A stretch of DNA of 64,000 nt from Diplolepis rosae (Eukaryota > Arthropoda > Insecta > Hymenoptera > Diplolepididae), in the NCBI GenBank assembly GCA_030998225.1, contig JAPYXD010000695.1, positions 353,001-417,000 on the forward strand, written 5' to 3'. Below the pieces are notes generated by a model, which saw only the letters and a program-made list of their open reading frames with translations, was not told the origin of the DNA and made no database searches. The first letter of the stretch is position 1. Each line of letters opens with the position of its first letter. The position numbers and the translations under genes are program-made. Below, piece after piece: positions 1 through 10,214 of the stretch.

Positions 1-1114
1 AAAATTGCGAGATTACCTGGTTTTCGATGATTGCTTAAATTATCTAAATTTTGATTCTGAGTCATAAAATTTGTTCTCTTAATGAATTGAATGCCCTCAA
101 AATTCTCTATAAAATGAGTCCAGAATGAAGTCGTTTCGTTAAATTTTGAAGAAGGTACTCTCTAAATCTGAATCAGTCACATTTTCACTGATTGAATCAG
201 TGATTTGCATTTTCACTGATTCATTAGTAAACAAAATATTTTTCATTGCTAAATTAGTTAATTTTCGCTGATTGAATAAGTGAAAAATTATGTTTCACTG
301 TTGAACCAGTTAATTTTCACTGAAGTATTCACAGTAACTTCTTTTTGGCTATTTGGATCAGTCAAATTTTACTGATAATCAGTAAATTTTGACTGATTCA
401 GATTTAGAGAGTAATGCAAAAAAAAGTAACAAAATTTCAATGTTTTCTAAAATTTTAAATAACTTGCGAAATAATCAACATTTTTTTAAGTTCTTGGAAT
501 CATGTTAAAGCTCAATTTCTACAGAATCGCAGTAAATTGTCATCATAAATGTATGATTTTTTTCTTGCATAGTGTACGAGGTTAAGTTTCGAATAAAAAA
601 GTTGAAAAAATTCCAATATTGCTTTTGCTGAGAAAAACATTTCTATCAGATATATAAAACATATTATCATGAATTTTCTATAGAATCCCCTCGCAATAAA
701 TATTTATATGATTTTTATTATGATTTTCCTACAGAATAAATGGTTTCGAATTTTCCCTACTTTTTTGTTACAATTTTAACTCTGCACTATGCGAGAAAAA
801 AATTATACATTTATGATCACAATTTACTGCGATTCTGAAGAATTTTAGCTTCAAAATAAGCCCAAGAACATTAAAAAATGTTGGGTATTTCAAGTTATCT
901 AAAATTTAAGAAAACATTGAAATTTTGACTTTTTTTTTGCAATACCTTCTTCAAAATTTAACGAAACGACTTCATTCTGGACTCATTTTATAGATAATTT
1001 TGATGGAATTCAATTAATTAAGAGAACAAATTTTATCACTCATATAATTAAAATTAAAATAATTTAATCAATCATCGAAAAACAGGTGGTCCTACAATTT
1101 TGACCGGTAGTGTA
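1..1114. mobile_element. Tc1-like inverted-repeat element, left end cut by window
   Basis: The left arm (about 20-157 and 412-560) reappears inverted at about 790-1100. For example, the stretch around 125-155 with the word GAAGTCGTTTCGTTAAA is mirrored at 945-985. The right end reads CAGGTGGTCC...TTTTGACCGGTAGTGTA, and the element edge lies at 1110-1114. An inverted end with ACTACCGGTCAAAA is typical of Tc1-like terminal repeats (family knowledge). No transposase ORF is present, so it is non-autonomous. A MITE sits in the left arm at 158-411. A second copy of the terminal sequence occurs at 28975-29089. Confidence 0.7.
158..411. mobile_element. Palindromic MITE, CTCTCTAAATCTGAATCAG family, copy 1
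   Basis: The element starts CTCTCTAAATCTGAATCAG and ends with its inverse, CTGATTCAGATTTAGAGAG. The interior is built from repeats of TCACTGATT and AATCAGTGA. It is flanked by TA at 156-157 and 412-413. The opposite arm of the host palindrome keeps the unoccupied sequence GAAGGTATTGCAAAA (complement of about 935-950), so the ends and the TA duplication are directly supported. Four further copies lie at 2634, 15734, 27550 and 44797. It has no coding capacity. Confidence 0.88.
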
Positions 1115-1560
1115 TCTGGTATAATTCAACTGGAAAATGGAATATATGTATTTGCTTTCTTCAAGTTTTAAAATAATGTAAGATTCCTAATTTTTGTTTA
1201 ATTAAAAAATTTTATTAGGATAATTAGTAGTGATTTACGAACACTATCATAAATTATTATTAGGATTTTTTCAAAAACACAAAAAATACTATTATTTTTA
1301 AAATTTTGGTCGGATGTGGCTGGTTAACGAACTTTTCCTTACTTTTAATGCTCCGACAATGTATGTTAGAGGTCAATTTGGTCCGATAATTTCATCGAGA
1401 GCTATCGTGTCTACATACGGCAGACATTTTTAGTGAAAACCACTTTTTATGACTCAGGGGGGATTCAAAACGTAAAGATTTGATGAAAATTCCGAGTCAT
1501 TTTTCACATAAAACTAATACCTTTTCATTCATGATGAGAATATGAAAAAGTTCATTTCCG
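1115..1560. repeat. Dispersed repeat family R, copy 1
   Basis: This segment is similar in inverted orientation to 7460-7706 plus 8058-8290. Shared landmarks are GTATAATT(C/T)AACTGGAAAATGG, GGTCGGATGTGGCTGGTTAA, the GACTCAGGGGG stretch and ACGTAAAGATTTGATGAAAA. No ORF is visible. The family is probably an old transposon body whose other copy was later hit by the hairpin at 7707-8057. Confidence 0.7.
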
Positions 1561-1568
1561 TCAGCCTG

Positions 1569-1926
1569 CAATCAGAAAAAAGATTTAATTAAATCAAAGA
1601 AAACTATTCATTTTAAAGATTTTCTTTGATTTAAGAAAATCGTTTATTTGAATTAAATAACATTTGTTTAATTCAAACAAAATATTTTTGGGCCAAATAA
1701 GTTTTTTTTTCAAAATAAATAAATTAATGCACTCATATATAATCAAAGATATAATTTGTTTGATTTAACGCAGAAATTTATTTGATTCAAATAAATTCGT
1801 CTTTGGTTCAAAGATACTTTGAATCAAACAAATTTTATTTCATTCAAATAAATCATTTCTTTAAATCAAAGAAAGTCTTTCAAATAAATAATTTTCTTTG
1901 ATTCAATCAAATATTTTTTCTGAGCG
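1569..1926. mobile_element. Hairpin MITE with TG target duplication
   Basis: The left end CAATCAGAAAAAAGATTT and right end ATATTTTTTCTGAGCG are inverted matches. They continue into arms rich in AATCAAAGAAA and its complement TTTCTTTGATT. The dinucleotide TG flanks both sides (1567-1568 and 1927-1928). It is 358 bp and non-coding. The CAGAAAAA-type end and 2-bp duplication resemble the elements at 7707, 38229 and 48223. Confidence 0.75.
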
Positions 1927-1928
1927 TG

Positions 1929-2633
1929 TCTTATTATATAGTAATTCCTGCTTTTAATAGTCAAATAGGAATATTATTAAAAAGTTAGTATTAAAATGAG
2001 GCGGAAGATGTTATTATAAAAAAGGAAAAAAAGACCGTTTAGTAGCTGACTTTACATAAATGTCTCCAGGGGTGGATTCCGGTTAAACTTGATACGCTAA
2101 AGTCTACTTTACAGGCGTCACGTAATATGAAAAGCTTGAAAATTAAGCTCGAGTCACTATTACACAGATATACGTCTTGGGTAGCAAGTCTGGCAAAATG
2201 ACAGCTGGAAGACTCAAAGGGGTCGTTTGTCGCAAGATCCGGAGGTGTTCGTCGTGAACAAGCCTCCAGGAGACTCTAGGCGACTCTAGGCTCATGGCTA
2301 ACTTGAGGGTCGACAGAAAACGGTAAGGAGTACCTTGGGAGCTGTTCGTCATCTCTGATAACTCTCCCAACGTTTCGGATCACGGAATCCCATGGTCTCT
2401 TGCTGCCAACCCTCGGGGATCTTATCCTCTTTGCTGTGGTTATCTCATACCTGTCTACTATGATCAAACCCATTATCTTTTACCTTTACTCGATCCCTTA
2501 ACCATTCTGAAAATATTTTCCAAATATTGAGCTATTTCAAGCGATACTAATTGCCTTTTTTACCATTTTTATTTTTCGTACTCTATTAATGCAAGCTTCC
2601 TTTATTTTATTCAATTTTGATTTTTATTGAAAT
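1929..2633. other. Unassigned stretch with a GC-richer island at 2040-2480
   Basis: The island at 2040-2480 has higher GC than its surroundings and overlapping short ORFs on the - strand (65-75 codons). I recognise no protein in them and see no convincing splice sites. It may be low-copy sequence or an old unique insertion. I do not call a gene. Confidence 0.3.
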
Positions 2634-2842
2634 AACTCTAGGAAATCTACTGATTATCAGTGAAATTTGACTGATTCAAATAGCTAAAAAGAGGTTACTG
2701 TAAATCAGTCAAATTTCACTGATTATTTCAGTGAAAATTGACTAATTTAACAGTGAAAAATATTTTTTCACTAATGAATCAGTGAAAAGGCAAATAACTG
2801 ATTCAATCAGTGAAAATTTTACTGATTCAGATTTAGAGAGTA
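2634..2842. mobile_element. CTCTCTAAATC-family MITE, copy 2 (5' end eroded)
   Basis: The right end CTGATTCAGATTTAGAGAG plus the flanking TA match copy 1. The interior carries the same AATCAGTGA words and the GCTAAAAAGAGGTTACTGTA centre. The left end is shortened: only ACTCTA remains before CTACTGATTATCAG. Confidence 0.8.
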
Positions 2843-2869
2843 GGTGACTATATTTCTTTAACCCTTTAA

Positions 2870-3050
2870 GGCAATGAATGGATCGGACAACGTGACCAAA
2901 TTATGCACTGATTCGTTCATGTGAAATAATCTTTTCAACTAGACAAAACATCTTTCTCGAAATTTGGGAAACGTAAAAAAGAAAATAAAGCAGATCTTTT
3001 AACTTCTTTTTCCTTCTGCATTCCGTTTTCCTTTATCTTTATTGCTAGGA
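2870..3050. mobile_element. piggyBac-like MITE fragment
   Basis: TTAA at 2866-2869 is followed by GGCAATGAATGGATCGG and then ACGTGACCAAATTATGC. This resembles the ends of the TTAA-flanked elements at 9292 and 32177 (GGYCATGGATCAA...ACGTGACTAAAT). The second end is not identifiable, so it is a divergent fragment. Confidence 0.5.
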
Positions 3051-3608
3051 AATAAAATCCTGTATAAGTAAAAATGGTTCACTATTTGCTTCCTGATCTT
3101 CAAGATTTCGGAAGTTTTATTGGCTGTGAAGTTTTTATTCCAAAGATTGTTTGATTTGATTTCCTGAATTTAGGGAAATTGAAGTTGACTTTTAGCCATT
3201 GTCTTATGGTAGCAGTTTCAATAAAACTCAGGTTTGTTGTCCGTTGTGGACAAAATGAAACCCCAGATTTCTCCTTGATTTGTCGTTTAGTTTAACCTTT
3301 AACCACAGGTACCTATTGGGTTGACGTGATGGACGCGAATCGGTCTTGAATGAATGGTCGTTGGTTCCAGACGAACGAGATTGGTATCTAACGAAATATT
3401 AATGAGACCTTCACTTTCAGTGATACAATCAGATCTAGGGAAGCATCCAAAAATACAAAAATAATTATCCTATCGCTAATTAATAATTAATCTCCAGTTC
3501 ATCCTCTCATCTGAACAACTTTATCAACCTGTCTACATAAGTGATCGATTATTTTCATCATTAGTCCTTTCACTATCGGAAATACCAATGATTAATTAGT
3601 TCTATTAA
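3051..3608. other. No recognised feature
   Basis: AT-rich sequence with a mildly GC-richer patch at 3230-3400. I see no ORF of note, no splice-bounded exon and no repeat shared with the rest of the window. Confidence 0.4.
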
Positions 3609-5063
3609 AGGTCCCTAAAGCTGGAATTACAACATTGCTATATCAACATAGGAACTACTTCAAAATTTAGTGCTAATTTTTGCTGCATGATTTCTTTTTT
3701 AATGTGTAGTAATGCTAGTTTCTGATGAAACCATAACTCCGGCATGTAAAATTCAATAACTAATACTTACATTGAATTATACTTTATAAAGAAGTTAAGT
3801 GCTAATTAAGTGCCCTTCATGAGCATTGAGCACATAACCGCAGTATTTTTCGTCTAAATTTCCGAATTTTAAAATTTCCGTAGTTCACATAGAACAAATA
3901 AGTCTAACGAAGAAAACAATCAAAAAAAATTTTTGATTTCAGTTGAAAATAACGGCTGCTATAGTTCCCATAGTTTGACTCCGACCGTGTCGAGACGCTG
4001 CCGCAAAACGTGGATTACTCGGCCATTCGAAATTTTTCGGATGTAATTTTTTTTGTTAATAAAGTCTAAAATATGACTAAAACATATCCTAAAGTTCTTA
4101 TGTCTCCGATGTTTCTTTCTGTGAGAAAAAAAAATCAGGAAAAAACGCTTTTTTTCGGTCTCTTGAGGGGACTGTCCCCTTAAGAGAATCTACATTCAGA
4201 TTAGTAGTCAATAATTGTCTCCATGACTAAATTTAGTTCAATACTAGTAATGACTTGAGTTTTGTTTCATAAAACAAAAGTCTACATTTGATATAACATC
4301 TTCTCAATAGACCGAGCCAGCTTGAGATTTACTACACAGAATATTAATTAAGAAAATAAACATTCACAATTTAAAATTAGGTGGTTAGTTCAAAATTTTT
4401 GCCACTGACTACATTATCAGAGGATCATTAATCAACTATTTGATAGGATAGATTCGCGACAGATGATACTTAAAACTGAATTAATATTCTGTGTAATAAA
4501 TCTCAAGCTGTCTCGGTCTATTGAGAGGATGTTATATCAAAAGTACACTTTTGTTTTATGAAGCAACTCAGGTCATTACTAGTCTTGAATTAAATTTAGT
4601 CATGAGGACTATTATTGACTTCTAATCTGAATGTAGATCCTTTTAAAGATCTCTATAACACTCCCAAACGATAAATTGAGCCCACTTTAACGGAAGCAAG
4701 CACTGCCTAGAAGTTTAAAAAAAGGAATTAAAGTGCTGCGATTATGTGCTCAATGCTGATGAAGGGCACTTAATTAGCACTAAATTCCTGTATAAAGTAT
4801 GATTCAATGTGAGTATTAGTTATTGAATTTTGCATACCGGAGTGTGGCTTCATCGGAAGCTAGCATTACTACACATTAAAAAAAAATTACGCTGCACAAA
4901 ATTCATTACATGCAGCATAAATTAGAACTAAATAAGCACTAAACAAGCACTTAACAAGCACTTAACAAGCAGTAAACAAGCACTAAATAAGCACTAAATT
5001 AGCACTAAATTTTATAGTTCCTGTGTTGATATAGCAATTTTGTAATTCCAGCTTCAGGGACCT
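3609..5063. mobile_element. 1.45-kb nested palindromic element
   Basis: The outer ends are inverted: AGGTCCCTAAAGCTGGAAT at 3609 and ATTCCAGCTTCAGGGACCT at the right end. The outer arms run about 3609-3850 and 4735-5063. A second arm pair inside (about 4186-4350 with 4470-4640) shares ATTCTGTGT, CTCGGTCTATTGAGA, CATTACTAGT and CTAATCTGAATGTAGAT. No ORF exceeds 60 codons. It is a non-autonomous foldback-like element with two concentric palindromes. The target duplication is unclear. Confidence 0.75.
4930..5011. repeat. Short tandem array, unit near AAGCACTAAAC
   Basis: About eight degenerate 10-11 bp copies of AAGCACT(A/T)AA(C/T) lie in the right outer arm of the 3609-5063 palindrome. The left arm has only isolated GTGCTAATTAAGTGC words, so the array expanded on one side only. 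Confidence 0.75.
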
Positions 5064-5877
5064 GGCCGATTCTTCACAAAATTTGCAATAAAACCAAAGC
5101 TCATTTTTAAAATGTTCTTTATAAAAGTCCAATATGCGAAATAACGGTTTTATTTGTTTCTTAGTTACAAGAGTTAGGCTACAAGTCAGAGTTCAAAACC
5201 GAGAGCGAGAATTATTCCTCATGTTGTTTTTGTTACTAATTGCTTTGTTAATTCAAAAAAATGTTCTTTAATTCAAGGAAATATGTAATTTGTTTACACT
5301 AAAAACTTTTTTTTTCTGATCAAAAAACCTTTTTTCAATTCAAAGCAATGTTTACTTTAATCGCGTATAAAGAAACTGTTTTCTAGGTGTGTACACTAAA
5401 TCGAAACGACTAATTGTATTTTCTCAAAACTTTCCTTCTAAATATTTGAGAATCGCTGAATTTGAATTTGAGGGATGTTAAATTTTGAAAATTCTCATAT
5501 CGTATTTATACTGTTTTGAAATGGAAAAGTTCGACTTCAGATTTGAACTCAGCGACCAAGAGAGCCCTCAGAAAGAATTTTGCAAAGTTTCTTGCTGAGG
5601 GAAAATTTATGACCAAAAGAGTAAAAATAAAACTTTTTGAATCTGAATCTATTAAGCAGTTATGATGTGATAACTAATGAATGATGCATTTTAATCGATT
5701 TATCTGAAAATGCAATCAGAGAAATTACTTTCGCTTCCGCCTTTGAAAAAGCGTTGCGCGATGTTTATTTTGGATCCAGCAAATCATTTCACCCTCGGCT
5801 GATGCGCAGCGGTAGAGTGATTTATGAGCCGTAAGAAACTAATATAGCATCGAGCGTAAAAATTCGTTAAAAAGTAG
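5064..5877. other. No recognised feature
   Basis: AT-rich DNA without supported genes. The sequence at 5750-5830 is GC-richer and contains GATGCGCAGCGGTAGAG, which faintly resembles a tRNA D-arm, but I find no matching T-arm downstream. Confidence 0.3.
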
Positions 5878-6036
5878 TCAAAACGAAGTTGTGCTCTTTC
5901 CAGGGAATGATCGATTGCTAGATCGATCGATTGGTTGGCAATGGGACTTTAGACATCGTTGATTTGTCATTTCCTTCAACTCCGGAGATCCGGAATGCCA
6001 GTCGCTCGGGGGTATAGGAGGCAGGGAGTTGTTTAC

Positions 6037-6123
6037 CTCTTGAATCAAGAGATCGATCGTTTCCTCTACGCGAGACATCTCCGACTTCTCTTCGATGGTG
6101 AGCTCGACGAATTCTACTTTTTC
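6037..6123 (-). CDS. Candidate isolated coding exon, unknown protein
   Basis: On the - strand an 87-base segment is bounded by an acceptor (CCTAG before GAAAAAGTA) and a strong donor (CAAGAG then GTAAAC). It is in phase 0 at both ends and encodes 29 residues, beginning EKVEFVELT and ending DLLIQE. The composition is acidic and amphipathic, with GC-rich codons unlike the flanks. The same frame stays open past the donor to 5878 (PPIPPSDW region), so it could instead be a terminal exon or a pseudogene. I do not recognise the family and found no partner exons nearby. Confidence 0.3.
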
Positions 6124-6149
6124 CTAGGTTGGCAAGACCTATGAAAAAT

Positions 6150-7340
6150 CGCTCTACAAGGCCAAAGGCGAATCGAACATAAATTTTGTACTGGTGCGAT
6201 ATCTCGCTTGGTTGTTTATCAAGTCTCTTTCACCTTCCGCGAAATGGCTTGTGGTCTATCAATTTTAATCAAAACGTTTGCTTTGCGTAAACGCCTACTT
6301 TTATGAATAGGAAGCTTCCTGGTAAAATCGCCCTTAGCATTTTTAAGATTAAATATTCGTAATCTTCGTATCTAATTTCGAAATCGGTCTTTATTTACAA
6401 AGCAAACGACAATTAAGAAAGATCTGAACAAAAATCGGAAAAAATCTATCACTTCTATTTTGATCCTTTGAAGGACGAATTTTCCTAATCCTAATGAAAT
6501 AACCATGTATCGGGGTTTTTCGGATCGCTGGTCTTGAAACCATTATTGAATTTCCCAAATTCAAAGTGGGTAATAGAATATAGACCAAAAAACGAGAAAT
6601 TTTTTATACAGGACTGTATTTCCCATTTTGACTCTTTAAAATCAGGGACTTTGAAAACCCCTATTTGGTTTGAATTCGTGAAATGTATCACCGAAAATCG
6701 CTTTGTCTTGTTTTTCAATGTAATTTGTGAAATTGGTATCATTTTGATAGAAAAACTGATCCCAAAAATCATATTTAATAAAAAGATTTTTTTCGACCTA
6801 TGGACATAAACAATTATTTTTCTTGCTAAAATATACCTAGAAATCTGTTAAATCAAATGCGATAAAATTCCTAGAGCTATTTCTTCTATAGTCATAGTTT
6901 ACAACAAATTTTTCTTGATCGTCCATTTTTGAATATTGGTTTATTTATGAATGTTTATTTATAAAAAATTTTTACCAAACATTGTTCTGCAGCTTAGAAA
7001 AATCTGAAAAAAATAGCATACATTGTTCCAACTACTTAAAAAAACATCTGTAAATTTCAGTGTCAACTTTTAGTTTAAAAGATATGATCATTTGAAATCA
7101 GCGTTGTTTATCATCTTAAATAGTTGAAACAATTTTGGTGATTTTTTTCAGATTTTTCGAAGCTCCAGAAGGATGTTTGGAAACAAATTGTTATAAATAA
7201 TCAAATACTCAAGGATGGACTATAAAGAATAGTTTTCTTGTAAACTATGAATATAGAAGAAACTGCTCTATAAATTGCATCAGATTTGATTTCATAGATT
7301 TCGGGATATATTTAAGTGAACAGAAATAATAAAAAATTGT
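6150..7340. other. No recognised feature
   Basis: AT-rich DNA. ORFs of 65-93 codons on both strands at 6391-6809 overlap each other and are low-complexity (Phe, Ile, Lys rich). I treat them as chance. Confidence 0.4.
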
Positions 7341-7466
7341 TATTCATTAAATAGAAACATTTTTTTTTCATTAAATAGAAACATTTTTTTTTTCATTAAA
7401 TAGAAACGTTTTTTTTTTCATTAAATAGAAACATTTTTTTTTTCATTAAATAGAAACATTTTTTAC
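7341..7466. repeat. 26-27 bp tandem array
   Basis: Five near-identical units of TTCATTAAATAGAAACAT followed by a T run. The same unit appears about 1.5 times more at 9259-9290, beside the GCGCGAAGCGCG array. The two loci may therefore belong to one original repeat element. Confidence 0.9.
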
Positions 7467-8290
7467 ATTCTCATCATGGATGAGAAGGTATTGGTTTTAT
7501 GTGAAAAATGACTTTCGAAATTTTCATCAAATCTTTACGTTTTGAGACCCCCTGAGTCAGAAAAAATGGTTTTTACGAAAGTGTCTGTCTGTCTGTCTGT
7601 CTGTCTGTAGTAGGTCGTGTGCGGCATAACTCTCGATAGAATTATCAGATTGAATTGAGCTTTGGTACACTTTATCGGAGCCGAAAAAGTAAGGACAAGT
7701 TCTTTACACGGAGAAAAAAAAACTGTTGAATCAACAGATGTCATCTGCTGGAATAGGGACAGCAGATTTTTTTTTGTAATATTTACAGATTTTTCTGTTG
7801 GATTCACAGATTGTTTGTAAACTCAACAGATAAACCTGTAAAATCTACAGAAATGTCTGTTAGAATTACGGATTTATCTTTTTTCTTGAAATCCGCAGTT
7901 CTAACAGACATGTCTGTAGATTTTACAGGTTTATCTGTTGAGTTTACAAACAATCTGTGAATCCAACAGAAAAATCTGTAAATATTACAAAAAAAAATCT
8001 GCTGTCCCTATTCCAGCAGATGACATCTGTTGATTCAACAGTTTTTTTTTCTCCGTGTAACCAGCCACATCCAATCAAAATTGAGGGATTGAGCACTACT
8101 TTTGCGTTTTTTAAAATAACTTTTTGAAAAAATCAAGAATTTCAACACTGGTTTTTGATAGTGCTCATAAATCTCTAAAAATTATCCTCATAACATTTTT
8201 TGATTAAATCAAAATTAGAAATGTTACAGCATATTCAAATTCGAAAAAAGTCAATATCAAAATTCCATTTTCCAGTTAAATTATACGAGA
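7467..8290. repeat. Dispersed repeat family R, copy 2, interrupted
   Basis: Inverted match to 1115-1560 (see that entry). The match is broken by the hairpin MITE at 7707-8057. A (TCTG) microsatellite of about 26 bp at 7583-7608 occupies the position corresponding to about 1415-1430 in copy 1. Confidence 0.7.
7707..8057. mobile_element. Near-perfect 351-bp hairpin MITE, TA duplication
   Basis: The whole element is one palindrome. It starts CACGGAGAAAAAAAAACTG, ends with the inverse, and has arms of about 165 bp with hardly a mismatch around a loop near 7875-7890. Internal words are CAACAGAT, TCTGTTAGAA and ATTTACAGATTTTTCTG. TA flanks it at 7705-7706 and 8058-8059. Copy 1 of repeat R has the uninterrupted site GGCTGGTTAACGAACTT at about 1320, which confirms the insertion and a TA duplication. 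It is non-coding. The near-identity of the arms suggests recent origin or repair-driven homogenisation. Confidence 0.92.
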
Positions 8291-8860
8291 TACGAAAAAA
8301 CGTTTTGATACAATATTATTGAATAAATAAAGTCCTACAAATTTGAATTGTAACATTTTTTCATAAGATGCATATTTTTCTTTTTAATTAAAAAAAAACT
8401 ATTGAAAATCCAAAATTCAATTTTTTAACAATAATATGTAAAATAAGAAAAAAACGTATGAATACAAAGTTGTTAGTTTCAAAAAGATCTACAAGTTTTG
8501 TCTCACACAGTTTTTGATAAAACATATATTTTTCGTTTCAATTCCAAAAAATACGATTAAAATTAAAAAATTCCATTTTTTAGACAAAATATGTGAGATT
8601 CAAAAAAAACTTTGAGATGAAAATTGTTTGGCTAAATAAGGTCTACACATTCTTATCGATAAATTTCTCGACAGGATGTATATTTTATGTTTTGATTTTT
8701 AATATTAAGTAAATTCGATTGTTTTCACCAAAATATGTAATACGAAATAAGCGTTGTTCTGCAAAATCATTTCCTTAAATAAAGTCTACGATTGTTTTTC
8801 CTTTTTAAAAGATTTGGAAGAAAATAAATTTATCAATAATCATGTAATTTATTAAAAAGT
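8285..8860. repeat. Degenerate ~150-bp tandem array, about four units
   Basis: Landmarks recur in order with spacing of about 143-156 bp: a TACGA/GATTC(A)AAAAAAA word at 8288, 8440, 8594 and 8737; then AATAAAGTC(C)TACA-like words (8325, 8480, 8636, 8777); then a GATG(C/T)ATATTTT-like word. Divergence is high. The array directly follows repeat R copy 2 and may be part of the same element. Confidence 0.65.
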
Positions 8861-8880
8861 AACAAAAATGCATACAGAAA

Positions 8881-9250
8881 ATCGAGCGCGAAGCGCGAGT
8901 GTCATGATGAGAATGTATTTCTTAAGGCCGATAGAGCCTTAAGTAAATTGAATTTCCTGTTTGACTTAATCTGAAAAAGAAACTTAGTGAATTTGAGAAG
9001 ATGACTAATTTACATCATCTTTAATATCATTAAGTTGGTTTGAGCTTCAGTGTTAAATTATAAGAAATAAACTTAAACGTATGCAAAGAGCACAAGACCG
9101 AGCGCGAAGCGCGACATTCAAAAATTCCGGAGCGCCCTGCGCGACGATCGAGTATTACGGAGCGCGAAGCGCGACGATCGAATCGCGCGCCCTAGGCGCG
9201 CTCAAACTTGCGAGCGAAGCGCGCAATGAGAATGTGCCCGCGAAGCGGGC
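8881..9250. repeat. GCGCGAAGCGCG palindrome array
   Basis: CGAGCGCGAAGCGCGA occurs at 8884, and variants recur at about 9100, 9133, 9158, 9185 and 9212. They end in GAATGTGCCCGCGAAGCGGGCACATT, a short hairpin. The preceding AAACGTATGCAAAGAGCACA and the following GAATGTGCCC also flank weaker copies at 27825-27910 and 51140-51215. The 78-codon ORF over the array is only the repeat translated. Confidence 0.8.
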
Positions 9251-9291
9251 ACATTTTTTTTCATTAAATAGAAACATTTTTTTTTCATTAG

Positions 9292-10210
9292 GGCCATGGA
9301 TTAACCAGACCAGGTGACCAAATTCCTGTAAAATTTCATGTAAGATAACTTTTTCATTTCACAAAATACTTTTCTGAAAATTTGGATAATACAACAGAAG
9401 ACGATACAGAACGTCTGTCAACTTCTTTTGATTGAAAATTTTTACAGTTACCTGTAATCATCGATAAATTTTCCAATTCTTTTTTCAAAATTTTTACTGA
9501 AATGAAGTTGACAGACGCGTTTTATTGTTTTATGTTAAGTTTAACAAATTTTCAGAAAGATGTTTTGTAAATTAAAAAATGTTATCTTACATGGACGAAT
9601 TAATGTATAGCGGACCCGGTTGAGAAAAAAAATGGTCAGAGAATACTCTGACCGTTCTCTGACCTCACATTATTATGGCTGAGAACGGTTAAAAACATTT
9701 AAATCATTGCAATTATGATTACGTAGCGAAATTTGAATTAAAAGGTGTAGGATTAAATATAATAATTTTATTTTTCAGCGATAAAAACTAAAACATCGAT
9801 ACCTGTCATTGAAGGCAATGCAGTGATTCACCATTTGCGGAACGTCTTTATCGTCAGGATTGGCCATTGGTAGAAGTGAGATGAAAGGTAATTGTGTCTC
9901 ATTCCAACCTATAGTCAACCCTGTTGGTAGAGACGTTCCGCCAATGGTGAACCTCTGCACTGCCTGCAATGACAGGTATAAGATGTTTTCCTAGTTTTTA
10001 TCGCTGAAATATAAAATTATTGTATTTATTCCTACACTTAATTTAAATTTCGTCACAGAATCATAATTGCAATGCTTTAAATGTTTTTTTACCGTTCTTA
10101 GCCATAATAACGCGTGGTTAAAGAATGGTCAGAGAATGGTCATAGTATTCTCTGACCGTGCTCTCAACCAGGTCCCTAGGATAGTCACGTAGTTCGATTG
10201 ATCCATGGCC
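9292..10210. mobile_element. piggyBac-like MITE carrying an inner element
   Basis: The ends GGCCATGGATTAACCAGAC and GTTCGATTGATCCATGGCC are inverted. TTAA follows at 10211-10214, with TTAG at 9288-9291, consistent with a TTAA target. The arms (ATGTAAGATAACTTTTT; AACGTCTGTCAACTTC; AAAACATCTTTCTGAAA) match the simpler copy at 32177-32535. TTAA duplication is a hallmark of piggyBac-type elements (family knowledge). No transposase ORF is present. Confidence 0.8.
9611..10175. mobile_element. Nested inverted-repeat element, possible PIF/Harbinger-like MITE
   Basis: Ends CGGACCCGGTTGAGA and TCTCAACCAGGTCCC bracket long arms with GGTCAGAGAATACTCTGACCG and TGACAGGTAT words around a centre near 9885. 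It lies inside the 9292-10210 element: the sister copy at 32177 reads straight through (GATGTATAATTTAGTCACG). TAG flanks both sides (9608-9610 and 10176-10178), a 3-bp duplication. Terminal GG(G/A)CC with a 3-bp TNN duplication fits PIF/Harbinger, but that assignment is inference. Fragments of the same end may lie at 12318. Confidence 0.75.
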
Positions 10211-10214
10211 TTAA

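Noticed and set aside
4920..5015. CRISPR-like short repeats
   Set aside because: Units are contiguous 10-11 bp with no spacers, in a eukaryotic transposon.
6391..6809. Overlapping ORFs on both strands (65-93 codons)
   Set aside because: Phe/Ile/Lys-rich, mutually overlapping, no domain, and typical of AT-rich chance ORFs.
9081..9317. 78-codon ORF over the GCGC array
   Set aside because: It is a translation of the GCGCGAAGCGCG repeats.
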